A stretch of DNA of 13,844 bases from Candidatus Hydrogenedentota bacterium (GCA_030123645.1 JASJYE010000023.1:1-13844), one strand, 5' to 3'; positions 7,428 to 13,844 are shown, numbered from the stretch's first letter. Notes: a model not told the origin generated them from the sequence alone. Made by a program: numbers and translations.

Positions 7428-7952
7428 ATGGAAAAGACGACCGGGGCACTCATGGTCGCGATGGTGATCAGCGTCATGGGCATTCCGATTGCATACTTCG
7501 CTGGTCAGCGCAGCGTAGAGGCGACACTGGCAGCGGAACTCACGCACACGCAATCCGAGCAGGAGAGTCTAATCGCCGAGGTGCGCCAGAAACTCACGGA
7601 GGTTGCGCTGAGGCTGGAGCTTATCGGCGCCGGGGCGGCTCAAGGCCCCATAGGCGCTGGGGTGGCGGCGACGCAAGCCCTCCAGGAGCGGCAGCGCCCG
7701 ACGGAGCTCAGCAAGGCCCCGGACCCGGTCATAGACTTCGCGATCTTTGAATCTCTTGCCGTCGGCGCCACCTATGAGCGAATTGTCGACAGACTCGGCC
7801 GGGAAGGCGCGAGGACGCTCAGCATCGTGGGCCAGGACGGAACGGTAACGGAGCAATACGTTTGGGACTGGATAAAACCGGACGGCACGCCAGGCAAGAT
7901 TGATCTGTCCTTCTTCGGGGGCAAGTTACAGGACAAGATTTACAAAGGGTGA
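7428..7952 (+). CDS. Membrane-anchored protein with BLIP/BamE-like domain
   Basis: The 174-residue protein has one N-terminal membrane segment (about residues 7-26) without an obvious cleavage site. A helical, probably coiled-coil stretch follows (about 30-65), then a Gly/Ala linker. The C-terminal domain (about 105-172) has FESLAVGATYERIVDRLGREG, a strand pair with YVWDW, and a final strand with LSFFGGKLQDK. This pattern of a two-helix start and a beta sheet with Tyr-x-Trp fits the beta-lactamase-inhibitor-like/SmpA-OmlA fold (as in DUF3862), which usually mediates protein contacts outside the cytoplasm. GGGGGA upstream supports the ATG at 7428. Its place behind an epimerase suggests, weakly, an envelope assembly role. 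It converges with the UXS gene with only a few bases between the stops. Confidence 0.75.
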   Translation: MEKTTGALMVAMVISVMGIPIAYFAGQRSVEATLAAELTHTQSEQESLIAEVRQKLTEVALRLELIGAGAAQGPIGAGVAATQALQERQRPTELSKAPDPVIDFAIFESLAVGATYERIVDRLGREGARTLSIVGQDGTVTEQYVWDWIKPDGTPGKIDLSFFGGKLQDKIYKG

Positions 7953-7958
7953 GCCTGG

Positions 7959-8912
7959 CTAGCGCTTGAGGAGGACCTCGCCCCGGAGATAGTCGATGGT
8001 AGGACGCAGGCCCTCGCGTAGTTTGATGGTCGGTTCCCAGCCGAGAACGCGGCGGGCCTTGGAAATGTCGGGCCGGCGCTGTTTGGGGTCGTCGGCGTAG
8101 GGGAGCGGTACCGTAATGAACTCGCTGTCGCTCCCCGTCAGCTCGAGTATGGTTTCACCCAACTCGCGGACGGTAAATTCATCGGGGTTTCCGATGTTGA
8201 CGGGCTCGCCCTCGTCGGACAGGAGCAGGCGAACGATGCCCTCGGCGGTGTCCGTGGCATAGCAGAAGCTGCGGGTCTGCGTACCGTCGCCGTAAAGCGT
8301 CAGCGGCTCGCCCTGGAGTGCCTGGGCAATAAAATTCGTTACGACTCGGCCGTCATCGGCACGCATCCTAGGGCCGTAAGTGTTGAAAATCCTCACGATC
8401 CGAGTTTCGAGGCCGTACTCACGCTGATATGCCATGGTCACCGCCTCGGCGTATCGCTTGGCCTCGTCGTATACGCTGCGGGCGCCGTTCGGATTGACGT
8501 TGCCCCAGTACTCCTCCTTCTGCGGATGGTGCTCAGCGGGCGGGTCGCCGTAGATCTCCGACGTGCTCGCGAGCAAGAATCGTGCAGCCTTCTCGTGGGC
8601 GAGTTCGAGGGTCACGTGCGTGGCAAATGAGCCTGCGCGCAGGGTCTCAAAGGGGATTTTCCGAAAGTCGGGAGGACTGGCGGGTGAGGCGAGATGCAGG
8701 ACGTAATCGACCTCGCCTTCGATTTGGAAAGGCAGACTCACGTCCTGCTCAATAAATTGAAACTTGGGGTGTTCGCTCAAGAGGCGCACGTTCTCGGACC
8801 GCCCGGTGATGAAGTTATCCAGTCCGATAACCTCATGGCCCTCGTCAAGCAACCGGTCGCAGACATAGGACGCCAGGAAGCCCGCCGCGCCCGTCACTAC
8901 CGTTCTGCCCAT
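7959..8912 (-). CDS. UDP-glucuronate decarboxylase (UDP-xylose synthase)
   Basis: This 317-residue extended SDR matches UXS proteins closely. It converts UDP-glucuronate to UDP-xylose through a 4-keto intermediate with bound NAD. Key sequence: Rossmann motif TGAAGFLA at residues 7-14 (the last Gly is Ala), ASPASPPDF, STSEIYGDP with HPQKEEYWGNVNP, catalytic YDEAK with Tyr148 and Lys152, and DGTQTRSFCYATD. These are the hallmarks that separate UXS from other epimerases. The ATG at 8912 is preferred to an in-frame ATG 33 bases upstream because it is preceded by GGGGA at a good distance and gives a normal N-terminus. UDP-xylose would supply extracellular polysaccharide or LPS. No UDP-glucose dehydrogenase is in the window. 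Confidence 0.92.
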   Translation of the reverse strand: MGRTVVTGAAGFLASYVCDRLLDEGHEVIGLDNFITGRSENVRLLSEHPKFQFIEQDVSLPFQIEGEVDYVLHLASPASPPDFRKIPFETLRAGSFATHVTLELAHEKAARFLLASTSEIYGDPPAEHHPQKEEYWGNVNPNGARSVYDEAKRYAEAVTMAYQREYGLETRIVRIFNTYGPRMRADDGRVVTNFIAQALQGEPLTLYGDGTQTRSFCYATDTAEGIVRLLLSDEGEPVNIGNPDEFTVRELGETILELTGSDSEFITVPLPYADDPKQRRPDISKARRVLGWEPTIKLREGLRPTIDYLRGEVLLKR

Positions 8913-8993
8913 GAGAGTGTCCCCATTACAACGAAGAGGAGGCATTATGGCATCCCGGCGTTCATGCGTACAAGTCGATTACTTGCACGGGAT

Positions 8994-9203
8994 TAGAGCA
9001 ATTTGCGTTTACATTGGTCCCTTTGCTGCTACTGCGCCGTCGGCCTACATAAGGGTGCCACCGCCAAACTTGTTTGGGGGTGTTGTTGAAACCAATACCA
9101 GCCACCCCCAAACGAGTTTGCCGGTGGCACCCTTGACTTCCTGTTTCTTGCCGGCCTCGTACCACAACGCGCAAAACGAACCCTCTAAACTTAAAGCGCT
9201 CTA
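8994..9203. mobile_element. Miniature inverted-repeat element, copy C
   Basis: The left end TAGAGCAATTTGCGTTTACA (from 8994) and the right end TAAACTTAAAGCGCTCTA (to 9203) are imperfect inverted repeats, both carrying TA. The palindromic core lies at 9053-9132, with arms that differ from the perfect copy at 4236 by only a few bases. The segments CTGCTACTGCGCCGTCGGCC before the core and TTGACTTCC..TTGCCGGCC after it are shared with copy B in the same order. It fills half of the roughly 420-bp gap between the divergent UXS and Fis-type regulator genes and encodes no protein. Confidence 0.8.
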
Positions 9204-9235
9204 GACTACCCTTGCGAGTGGTGCCTGGAATATTC

Positions 9236-9244
9236 TGATATGAT
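9236..9244 (+). promoter_or_regulatory. Candidate extended -10 promoter
   Basis: TGATATGAT fits an extended -10 box (TGNTATAAT) with one mismatch. A TTGCGA 21 bp upstream is too far away for a standard -35. Transcription would begin near 9251, giving an 80-base leader before the regulator gene at 9331. This is a weak call based on motif match only. Confidence 0.3.
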
Positions 9245-9330
9245 TCGGTAGTCTCAAGTGGAGAGTTGACGCACCGTCTCGGTGTCGCGGCGGAAGACAG
9301 GCATTCAACGACCGAGGATCTCAGTATCCC

Positions 9331-9825
9331 ATGGCCCGCGTTCGACTGGAGATCGAAGATACGGCCCAGCATATGACGCTCAAGGCCATGCTTGAAGCGG
9401 AAGGCCATACGATCGCGCCGGAAGATCCGGAGGTCGTTTTCAACGATTCCATCGAGGGGGCTTTGTCGAAGCCTGCAGGCGTCCCGACGATCGTGCTTGC
9501 AACGGCCTCGCAGATCTCCGATGCGGTTCGCGCGATGCAGAAAGGGGTCTGGGGCTATCTCTTTGTGCCGCTGCGAGCCGGTGAGGCGGGGCTTATGGTC
9601 CAGCGGGCGTTGGCGGCCCAAGCGCGTGGCGAAGTGAAGCAGGCCGATGCCGTCGAGGCGATGAGGACGCTGGAACAGGTTGAACTCGATTACATTCGGG
9701 AGGTAGTGCGGGCGTGCAAACACAATCAGGCGCGCGCGGCGCGCGTGCTGGGTATCGGCAGGAACACGCTGTGGCGCAAATTGAAGAAGGGCCGGGGACC
9801 TGTGGAGGGGGACGGCCAGGATTAG
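9331..9825 (+). CDS. Fis-type DNA-binding regulator with short receiver-like domain
   Basis: The 164-residue protein ends in a Fis/NtrC-type helix-turn-helix (about residues 112-153: LEQVELDYIREVVRAC, then NQARAARVLGIGRNTLWRKLKK). The N-terminal 100 residues look like a shortened response-regulator receiver: the first strand ends in EIED rather than a DD pair, about 25-30 residues around the second helix seem missing, and the conserved Lys-Pro is replaced by VP (YLFVP). Asp39 in VVFNDS may sit at the phosphorylation position. It lacks an AAA+ sigma-54 activation domain, so it resembles ActR/RegA-type regulators in layout but probably is not phosphorylated normally. It could tune sigma-54-dependent or nucleoid-level control. 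A GAGGA lies about 14 bases before the start, somewhat far. The gene is enclosed by miniature elements, and its TAG stop is at the edge of the right one. Confidence 0.8.
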   Translation: MARVRLEIEDTAQHMTLKAMLEAEGHTIAPEDPEVVFNDSIEGALSKPAGVPTIVLATASQISDAVRAMQKGVWGYLFVPLRAGEAGLMVQRALAAQARGEVKQADAVEAMRTLEQVELDYIREVVRACKHNQARAARVLGIGRNTLWRKLKKGRGPVEGDGQD

Positions 9826-10048
9826 CGCACCTTAAATTTATATAGGCCCGTTTCCTGCTACTGCGCCCGTCGGCCGTGGACCTTGCGAGCACGTGCCCGG
9901 CAAGGAAAAGGAAGCCATGGGTGCCACCGTCAAGCGCAGCTTGAGGGTGTATGGTGATGGCTTCGAAGGCACCCCCAAACGAGTTTGGCGGTGGCACCCT
10001 TTGCCGGTTGCGGCTCAGCCGCCCTTCGGGCCTATATAAACTTAAATA
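9823..10048. mobile_element. Miniature inverted-repeat element, copy D (inverted core)
   Basis: The left end TAGCGCACCTTAAATTTATA is matched by the right end TATATAAACTTAAATA; the inner parts GGCCTATATAAA and its complement agree best. The right boundary is uncertain (10048 or about 10054) because the last eight bases differ from other copies. The palindromic core is at 9919-9999. Unlike copies B and C, the core and the adjoining TTCCTTTTCCTTGCC segment (here as its complement, 9896-9918) are inverted relative to the left flank. The left TAG is the stop codon of the regulator gene; the right end lies 16 bases before the next start codon and may contribute promoter (TATATAAA) or ribosome-binding (AGAGG) sequence. 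Confidence 0.75.
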
Positions 10049-10064
10049 GAGGCATTCGCACTGC

Positions 10065-11369
10065 ATGTATGAGCTGGGCTGGAGCCGTCTCGGGGAAGCA
10101 TTCGAAAGCGAATTCGCAAAACCGAAAGGATTGTCTATAAAGGCGTGCCATATCGGCGCGGACGCGCATGAAGAGCTGGCCGTATTCGCGCGAAGGGCCT
10201 GTGGCAAAAATTGCCTGGTGATTAGCGACACCAACACGCGACGGGCCGGCGGGGATGAGGTCGTTCAGGCACTCTCGTCGGCAGGGAAGAATGTTCGCGA
10301 GAGTGTTTTTCAGTCTGAGAACTTGGATGCAACGGTCGAACTGGCGGACGAGGTGAAGGGCTTGGCGTCGTCGTCGGATTTTCTAGTGGCGGTGGGTTCG
10401 GGCACACTAAGCGATCTGGCGAAGTACGCTGGAGACGCCTTGAATCGGCCCGTGCTGCTTTACGCGACCGCGGCTTCGATGAACGGGTACACCTCGGGTG
10501 TAGTGGCGCTGGAGGTCCGCGGGCTGAAGCGCACGATTCCGTGTGCACCGGCGACGGGCGTCTTCGCGAATCCCGAACACGCCGCGACCGCGCCGCAGCC
10601 CATGGTGGCTGCCGGAGTGGGCGATTTTCTCTCGAAGTGCTCCTCGACGACTGATTGGCGCGCCTCGAACATTCTGTTGGACGAGCCCTTCGAGCCTAAG
10701 GCGCGGGAGTTTACGGAGGGGATCCAGGAGCAGGTGATCGAGCGCGCGTCTGCCATTGGGCGGTCGGAGCCGGAGGCAGTCGCGCTTGTGCTCGAAGCGC
10801 TCCTCCTCTCAGGGTTTTCGATGGTGATCGCGGGTTCTTCGGCACCCGCGTCAGGCGGCGAGCACCTCATCTCACATTACATCGACATGAAGTCCGCGCT
10901 CTACGACCTACCCCACGATCTCCATGGGGCGCAGGTGGGCGTCGCGACCGTGTACTGCCTGGGCCTTTGGGAATCCATCCTGGCTCTCGAGCCCGCGGAA
11001 ATCGATATCGATGCGCTCGTCGCGCAACGGCCCTCCGAAGTTCAGGTGAAAGAATGGATCGATGAGGATTGGGGGCCGGTCGCGGCGGAGGTGCAGGCCC
11101 AGTGGGACAAGAAGAAGATGGACCCGAAGGGCTTGCAAGCCCATCTAGAAACGTTTGTCTCGTCGCTCCCTAGAATGCGCGATGAGCTGCCGGAAGATCT
11201 GCTTCCCGCCCCGGTGGTTAAGAAGGCCCTCCAAGCGTCCGGGGGCCCGGTCACGCCTGAGGAACTCAACGCGCCGATCGCAGAATACCGGAACGGCCAG
11301 CGGCGGGGCCGTTATATACGCAGCCGTTTCACGGTACTCGACCTCGCACAGGACCTCGGTATCTCATGA
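10065..11369 (+). CDS. sn-Glycerol-1-phosphate dehydrogenase (AraM/EgsA-like)
   Basis: This is a 434-residue member of the iron-alcohol-dehydrogenase superfamily, glycerol-1-phosphate dehydrogenase group, which reduces dihydroxyacetone phosphate to sn-glycerol 1-phosphate with NAD(P)H. The nucleotide loop GSGTLSDLAKY is at 111-121, followed by ASMNGYTSG at 137-145. Predicted metal ligands are Asp187 (AGVGDFLSK), His267 (PASGGEHLISH) and His287 (HDLHGAQVG), all intact. It is longer than archaeal enzymes (about 350) and AraM/EgsA (about 395), with a C-terminal extension. In archaea the product is the ether-lipid backbone; in Bacillus it feeds heptaprenylglyceryl lipids. No prenyltransferase is nearby, so the end product is open. 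The start lies 12 bases after AGAGG. The next gene overlaps in ATGA, indicating translational coupling. Confidence 0.9.
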   Translation: MYELGWSRLGEAFESEFAKPKGLSIKACHIGADAHEELAVFARRACGKNCLVISDTNTRRAGGDEVVQALSSAGKNVRESVFQSENLDATVELADEVKGLASSSDFLVAVGSGTLSDLAKYAGDALNRPVLLYATAASMNGYTSGVVALEVRGLKRTIPCAPATGVFANPEHAATAPQPMVAAGVGDFLSKCSSTTDWRASNILLDEPFEPKAREFTEGIQEQVIERASAIGRSEPEAVALVLEALLLSGFSMVIAGSSAPASGGEHLISHYIDMKSALYDLPHDLHGAQVGVATVYCLGLWESILALEPAEIDIDALVAQRPSEVQVKEWIDEDWGPVAAEVQAQWDKKKMDPKGLQAHLETFVSSLPRMRDELPEDLLPAPVVKKALQASGGPVTPEELNAPIAEYRNGQRRGRYIRSRFTVLDLAQDLGIS

Positions 11370-12481
11370 TCTTAGTGCTACTTACAGCGCTTTTCGCACA
11401 GGAACTCCAAATCCCCTATGCCGATCTCATCGAGGACAGATCGCGGCTCCTGAGATTCACACTCGCGCTCGATGCGCTGGAGGAGGACCTCTCGCTCCTG
11501 GATCTGCACCGGGGCCTGTCGAGCTACCTCGAGACGCATCCGGCGTTGGCATTGACAGAGATCGCATATCAGGAACAGCTTCGATCACCGGCGTTTCGGA
11601 GGCTGACGGGCACTCTCGAGGAGGCTTTACCTCGAGACGCCGGTGCCCGCACGCTCTTCGAGGAGTATTACACGGCCTTGGCGCGAAGCGATGCGTTGAC
11701 TTCGAGGGTAGATGCGCTCAAGCGCATCGAGATGCGCGAGGGCCGGCGAGATTCATCGTTTGCCGCCGCGATGGTCTATCTTAGGCGTCATCCGGATGAC
11801 GCGCGGGTCTTCCTCGCGAACCCGCTGCGCCTCTTGCCAACGCCGGAGGCACTCTACGCGCTGCGAAATCGATTCCGGAACGATCGGGACGTGCAGACCC
11901 GATTGAAAGAGGCCTTCTGGGAGCTCGACCAGGACGCCGCCGTGCACCAATACGTCTTGCCCTGGTGGGAAATCGCCTTCGATGAATCGGGCGAGGTGGG
12001 CGCCGCATATCTTGGCCTCAACGCCTACCTCAGCCGGTTCCCGCAGCGCATTGCATGGCTGTGGCAAAGACGCAATACTGCCTGGACGGCCGATCCGCAG
12101 GCGCAATCGTGGCTCTGGCATTTCTATGGACAGATCCGCAGGAACGACTCACTACGCGACACGTATTTTGAGTTCGTGGCGGTGCTCCTCGAGAATCCGG
12201 AGTTGAAGGACACGCTCGAAGGCGGCTGGGACGAAGACCATGGCGCTCCGCAAGCGTGGCCGCCGAAAGACCGGGCGCCCGAACTCCCCCCGTTGGCGGA
12301 CTCAGGAGAGGGGCAGATCGCCCTTCCCGAGCAGCCGGCCCGGCCCTCCCGCGTGGATATATTACCGAAGAGGCCCTATGTGCCCCGCAGTGGAATTCGG
12401 ATCCCTGAGCGGCCGGCGCCGCCCACGCCCCCCAAGCCTAAAGAGCCTGTGCCGGGCGGCTCAGATGGCACACCGCGATGA
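11366..12481 (+). CDS. Unknown, probably exported helical protein with proline-rich tail
   Basis: The 371-residue protein is not recognised. It opens with a very short hydrophobic segment (MILVLLTALFA|QE), which could be a minimal signal peptide cut after Ala11, although the usual basic N-terminal residues are absent. Residues about 15-280 are mostly amphipathic helices with recurring YL..HP patterns (for example SYLETHPAL, VYLRRHPDD, AYLSRFPQR), like a TPR-type helical-repeat solenoid. Residues about 290-371 are low-complexity and rich in Pro. Its start overlaps the stop of the glycerol-1-phosphate dehydrogenase gene (ATGA at 11366), so both are very likely one transcription and translation unit. 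A structural or adaptor role in the envelope is possible but is inference only. Confidence 0.7.
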   Translation: MILVLLTALFAQELQIPYADLIEDRSRLLRFTLALDALEEDLSLLDLHRGLSSYLETHPALALTEIAYQEQLRSPAFRRLTGTLEEALPRDAGARTLFEEYYTALARSDALTSRVDALKRIEMREGRRDSSFAAAMVYLRRHPDDARVFLANPLRLLPTPEALYALRNRFRNDRDVQTRLKEAFWELDQDAAVHQYVLPWWEIAFDESGEVGAAYLGLNAYLSRFPQRIAWLWQRRNTAWTADPQAQSWLWHFYGQIRRNDSLRDTYFEFVAVLLENPELKDTLEGGWDEDHGAPQAWPPKDRAPELPPLADSGEGQIALPEQPARPSRVDILPKRPYVPRSGIRIPERPAPPTPPKPKEPVPGGSDGTPR

Positions 12482-12535
12482 AAAAGGAGTGCGCGCAGGC
12501 GGGCGGGATCGATGCACATTCGAGGGAGGACATCC

Positions 12536-12603
12536 GGCGCACCTTGATTTCGGTTTACACGTGTGCTATCCATAGACGCCTACCCCTAAACTTCTTAGAG
12601 GCA
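12536..12603. repeat. Possible relic of the miniature element's ends
   Basis: GGCGCACCTTGATTT at the left resembles the outer end of copy D (GCGCACCTTAAATTT). CCTAAACTTCTTAGAGGCA at the right resembles the right end of copy D with its flank (TAAACTTAAATAGAGGCA). No palindromic core lies between. The likeness is partial and could be chance or a shared leader rather than an element. Confidence 0.3.
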
Positions 12604-12617
12604 ATGTATCGAGCTGC

Positions 12618-13406
12618 ATGAAGATTCATCCATCCGCGATTATCCATCCGGACGCGCAACTGGCCGAGGATGTCGAGGTACAGGCCTACAGCATTATTGG
12701 TGCGCAGGTGAAAATCGGCGCCGGGACGCGTGTGGGGTCGCATTGCGTGATTGACGGCGACACGGTCATCGGCGAGCGAGTGCGACTTTTCAGCGGCGCG
12801 CAGATTGGCATCCTGTCGCAGGACCTCAAGCACGACCAAGGGCTTCCGGGGCGCACCATAATCGGAAACGACAGCACCTTCCGCGAATACGTTACGGTAA
12901 CTTCGAGCACAATGGAAAGCGAAGCGGATTACGAACGCGTGACGACCATCGGCGACAACTGTTTGCTCATGTCGTATGTCCATATCGGCCACGACTGCCA
13001 CATAGGAAACAACGTTGTGTTGGCGAGCTTCGTCGGCATGAGCGGCCACGTCACCGTCGACGACAACGGAAACATTGGCGGCATGACCGGTATCCACCAA
13101 GACGTCCACGTAGGCGAGTTCGCGTTCGTCGCGGGGATGTCGCGGGCACAGAAAGACGCGCCGCCGTACATGGTGATCGAGGGCAACCCCTGCCGCTGCC
13201 ATGGGCCGAACTCGATCGCGCTGGAGCGAAACAGTTTCGACAAGGCCGCCCGGAAACGCATCAAAGAAATGTTTAAAATCATGTTCCGCTCGAAATTGAA
13301 TACGACGCAGGCGCTGGACGAGATCGAGCGCTCCGTCGACAAAAGTGAGGAACGCGACCATTTTGTGGAGTTTGTCCGGCAATCAGTAAGAGGCATCACC
13401 AAATGA
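12618..13406 (+). CDS. lpxA: Acyl-ACP:UDP-GlcNAc O-acyltransferase (LpxA)
   Basis: LpxA adds a 3-hydroxyacyl chain from acyl-carrier protein to UDP-GlcNAc (or its 3-amino form), the first step of lipid A synthesis, in the cytoplasm. The protein has 262 residues, the same length as the E. coli enzyme as I recall it, and key positions appear to fall at the same numbers: His122 and His125 in HIGHDC, Gly143-His144, His160 and Arg204. Hexapeptide repeats ([LIV]-G-x4) of the left-handed beta-helix fill residues 1-190, and the C-terminal part is helical. Gly173, the E. coli hydrocarbon-ruler residue, is also Gly here, which hints at a C14-type acyl chain. An AGAGG is 16 bases upstream, rather far. 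The gene that follows is a Gfo/Idh/MocA oxidoreductase, as in some lpxA-gnnA clusters. Confidence 0.95.
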   Translation: MKIHPSAIIHPDAQLAEDVEVQAYSIIGAQVKIGAGTRVGSHCVIDGDTVIGERVRLFSGAQIGILSQDLKHDQGLPGRTIIGNDSTFREYVTVTSSTMESEADYERVTTIGDNCLLMSYVHIGHDCHIGNNVVLASFVGMSGHVTVDDNGNIGGMTGIHQDVHVGEFAFVAGMSRAQKDAPPYMVIEGNPCRCHGPNSIALERNSFDKAARKRIKEMFKIMFRSKLNTTQALDEIERSVDKSEERDHFVEFVRQSVRGITK

Positions 13407-13533
13407 CATTGGGCGTTTGGGCGGCTGTCCGTTGAAGGACTGTGCAACCCCGCCTTTCTGCTTCTGAACCCTGCAACACCCCTCTTTCTTACACTACCTG
13501 ACCCATTCTTGCGATAGTCCCGAGGATCCGATC

Positions 13534-13844
13534 ATGGAAGTCGTTCGTGCCGGCGTAGTCGGCGTAGGTCACCTCGGCTACCACCACGCGAGGCTTTATG
13601 CGTCGATACCGGGCGTCGAGTTGGTGGGTGTTGCCGATCTGGACCAGAAACGCGGAAGCGAGGTCGCTTCGGACTTCGAAACACGGGCTTTCCCGGACGT
13701 ATCCGCCTTGCTGGAGGGCGGTGTCGACGCCGTCTCGGTGGCCGTCCCGACCGTGTCGCATGGCGATGTAGTGAGGGAAGTGCTGCGTGCCGGAGCGGAC
13801 GTTCTCGTCGAGAAGCCCATTGCGAGCACGGTCGAAGAGGCGCG
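13534..13844 (+). CDS. Gfo/Idh/MocA-family oxidoreductase, N-terminal part (GnnA-like?)
   Basis: The gene runs off the right edge; 103 residues are visible. It starts MEVVRAGVVGVGHLGYHHARLY with the GxGxxG-type NAD(P)-binding loop of the Gfo/Idh/MocA family. This is followed by VADLD at the second strand, and the conserved EKP motif (VEKPIA) appears near residue 93. The start is supported by GAGG 8 bases upstream. In Acidithiobacillus, gnnA, a member of this family, lies beside lpxA and oxidises the 3-position of UDP-GlcNAc so that GnnB can add an amino group. The same arrangement here makes GnnA the leading idea, but other sugar dehydrogenases cannot be excluded. The 127 bases before it show no clear promoter or terminator. 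Confidence 0.85.
   Translation, partial: MEVVRAGVVGVGHLGYHHARLYASIPGVELVGVADLDQKRGSEVASDFETRAFPDVSALLEGGVDAVSVAVPTVSHGDVVREVLRAGADVLVEKPIASTVEEA

Noticed and set aside
8694..9204. Plus-strand open frames across the UXS start and the repeat copy C
   Set aside because: They translate the antisense strand of UXS and the miniature element; repeats with stop-free frames are not evidence of coding.
4236..9999. CRISPR array
   Set aside because: The repeated units are few, widely dispersed, palindromic over 80 bp and variable in surrounding sequence; there is no regular spacing and no cas gene.
10000..10040. Short GC hairpins (GCGGC-TCA-GCCGC and GCCC-TTCG-GGGC-like) as a terminator
   Set aside because: No T-tract follows and the hairpins lie inside the right part of element copy D, directly before a gene start; termination is not supported.

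Overview
The window is about 13.8 kb of GC-rich DNA from a Gram-negative bacterium. An LpxA for lipid A synthesis, a PilZ protein, and sugar-nucleotide enzymes point to a diderm with a polysaccharide-rich surface. A bacterial glycerol-1-phosphate dehydrogenase and dispersed palindromic repeats would fit an uncultured lineage of the PVC or Hydrogenedentota type. That placement is a guess from gene content; no rRNA or phylogenetic marker is present.

Layout, left to right. Positions 1-335 are non-coding and regulatory: a LacI-type palindrome, a nested inverted repeat, a GTGTCTC/GAGACAC dyad, and a textbook sigma-54 promoter (GG-N10-GC) driving a 60-residue acidic protein of unknown function. That gene converges with a long minus-strand 5-oxoprolinase (HyuA-HyuB fusion), and the two stop codons overlap in one CTAG. 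A perfect 30-bp-arm hairpin repeat separates the oxoprolinase from a divergent secreted alpha/beta hydrolase. Next come a minus-strand PilZ protein and a plus-strand pair: an RfbE-like nucleotide-sugar epimerase and a membrane-anchored protein with a BLIP/BamE-like domain. These converge on a minus-strand UDP-glucuronate decarboxylase (UDP-xylose synthesis). Then follow a small Fis-type regulator with a shortened receiver-like domain, a glycerol-1-phosphate dehydrogenase translationally coupled to an unknown probably exported helical protein, lpxA, and the start of a Gfo/Idh/MocA oxidoreductase that could be GnnA-like.

The genes are mostly envelope-related: nucleotide sugars (epimerase, UXS), the lipid A acyl step (LpxA and possibly UDP-GlcNAc modification), and glycerol-1-phosphate. 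Regulation appears to include sigma-54 and possibly c-di-GMP through PilZ.

The most unusual structure is a family of miniature elements (copies at 4236-4315, 5306-5551, 8994-9203, 9823-about 10048, and a possible relic near 12536-12603). They have TAGAGCrCyTTAA-type terminal inverted repeats, apparent TA target duplications, and an 80-bp palindromic core that also occurs alone and is inverted in one copy. Two gene stop codons are the TAG at an element edge. I do not see a CRISPR array, defence system, prophage or complete transposase, and I cannot claim a wholly new multi-gene system here.
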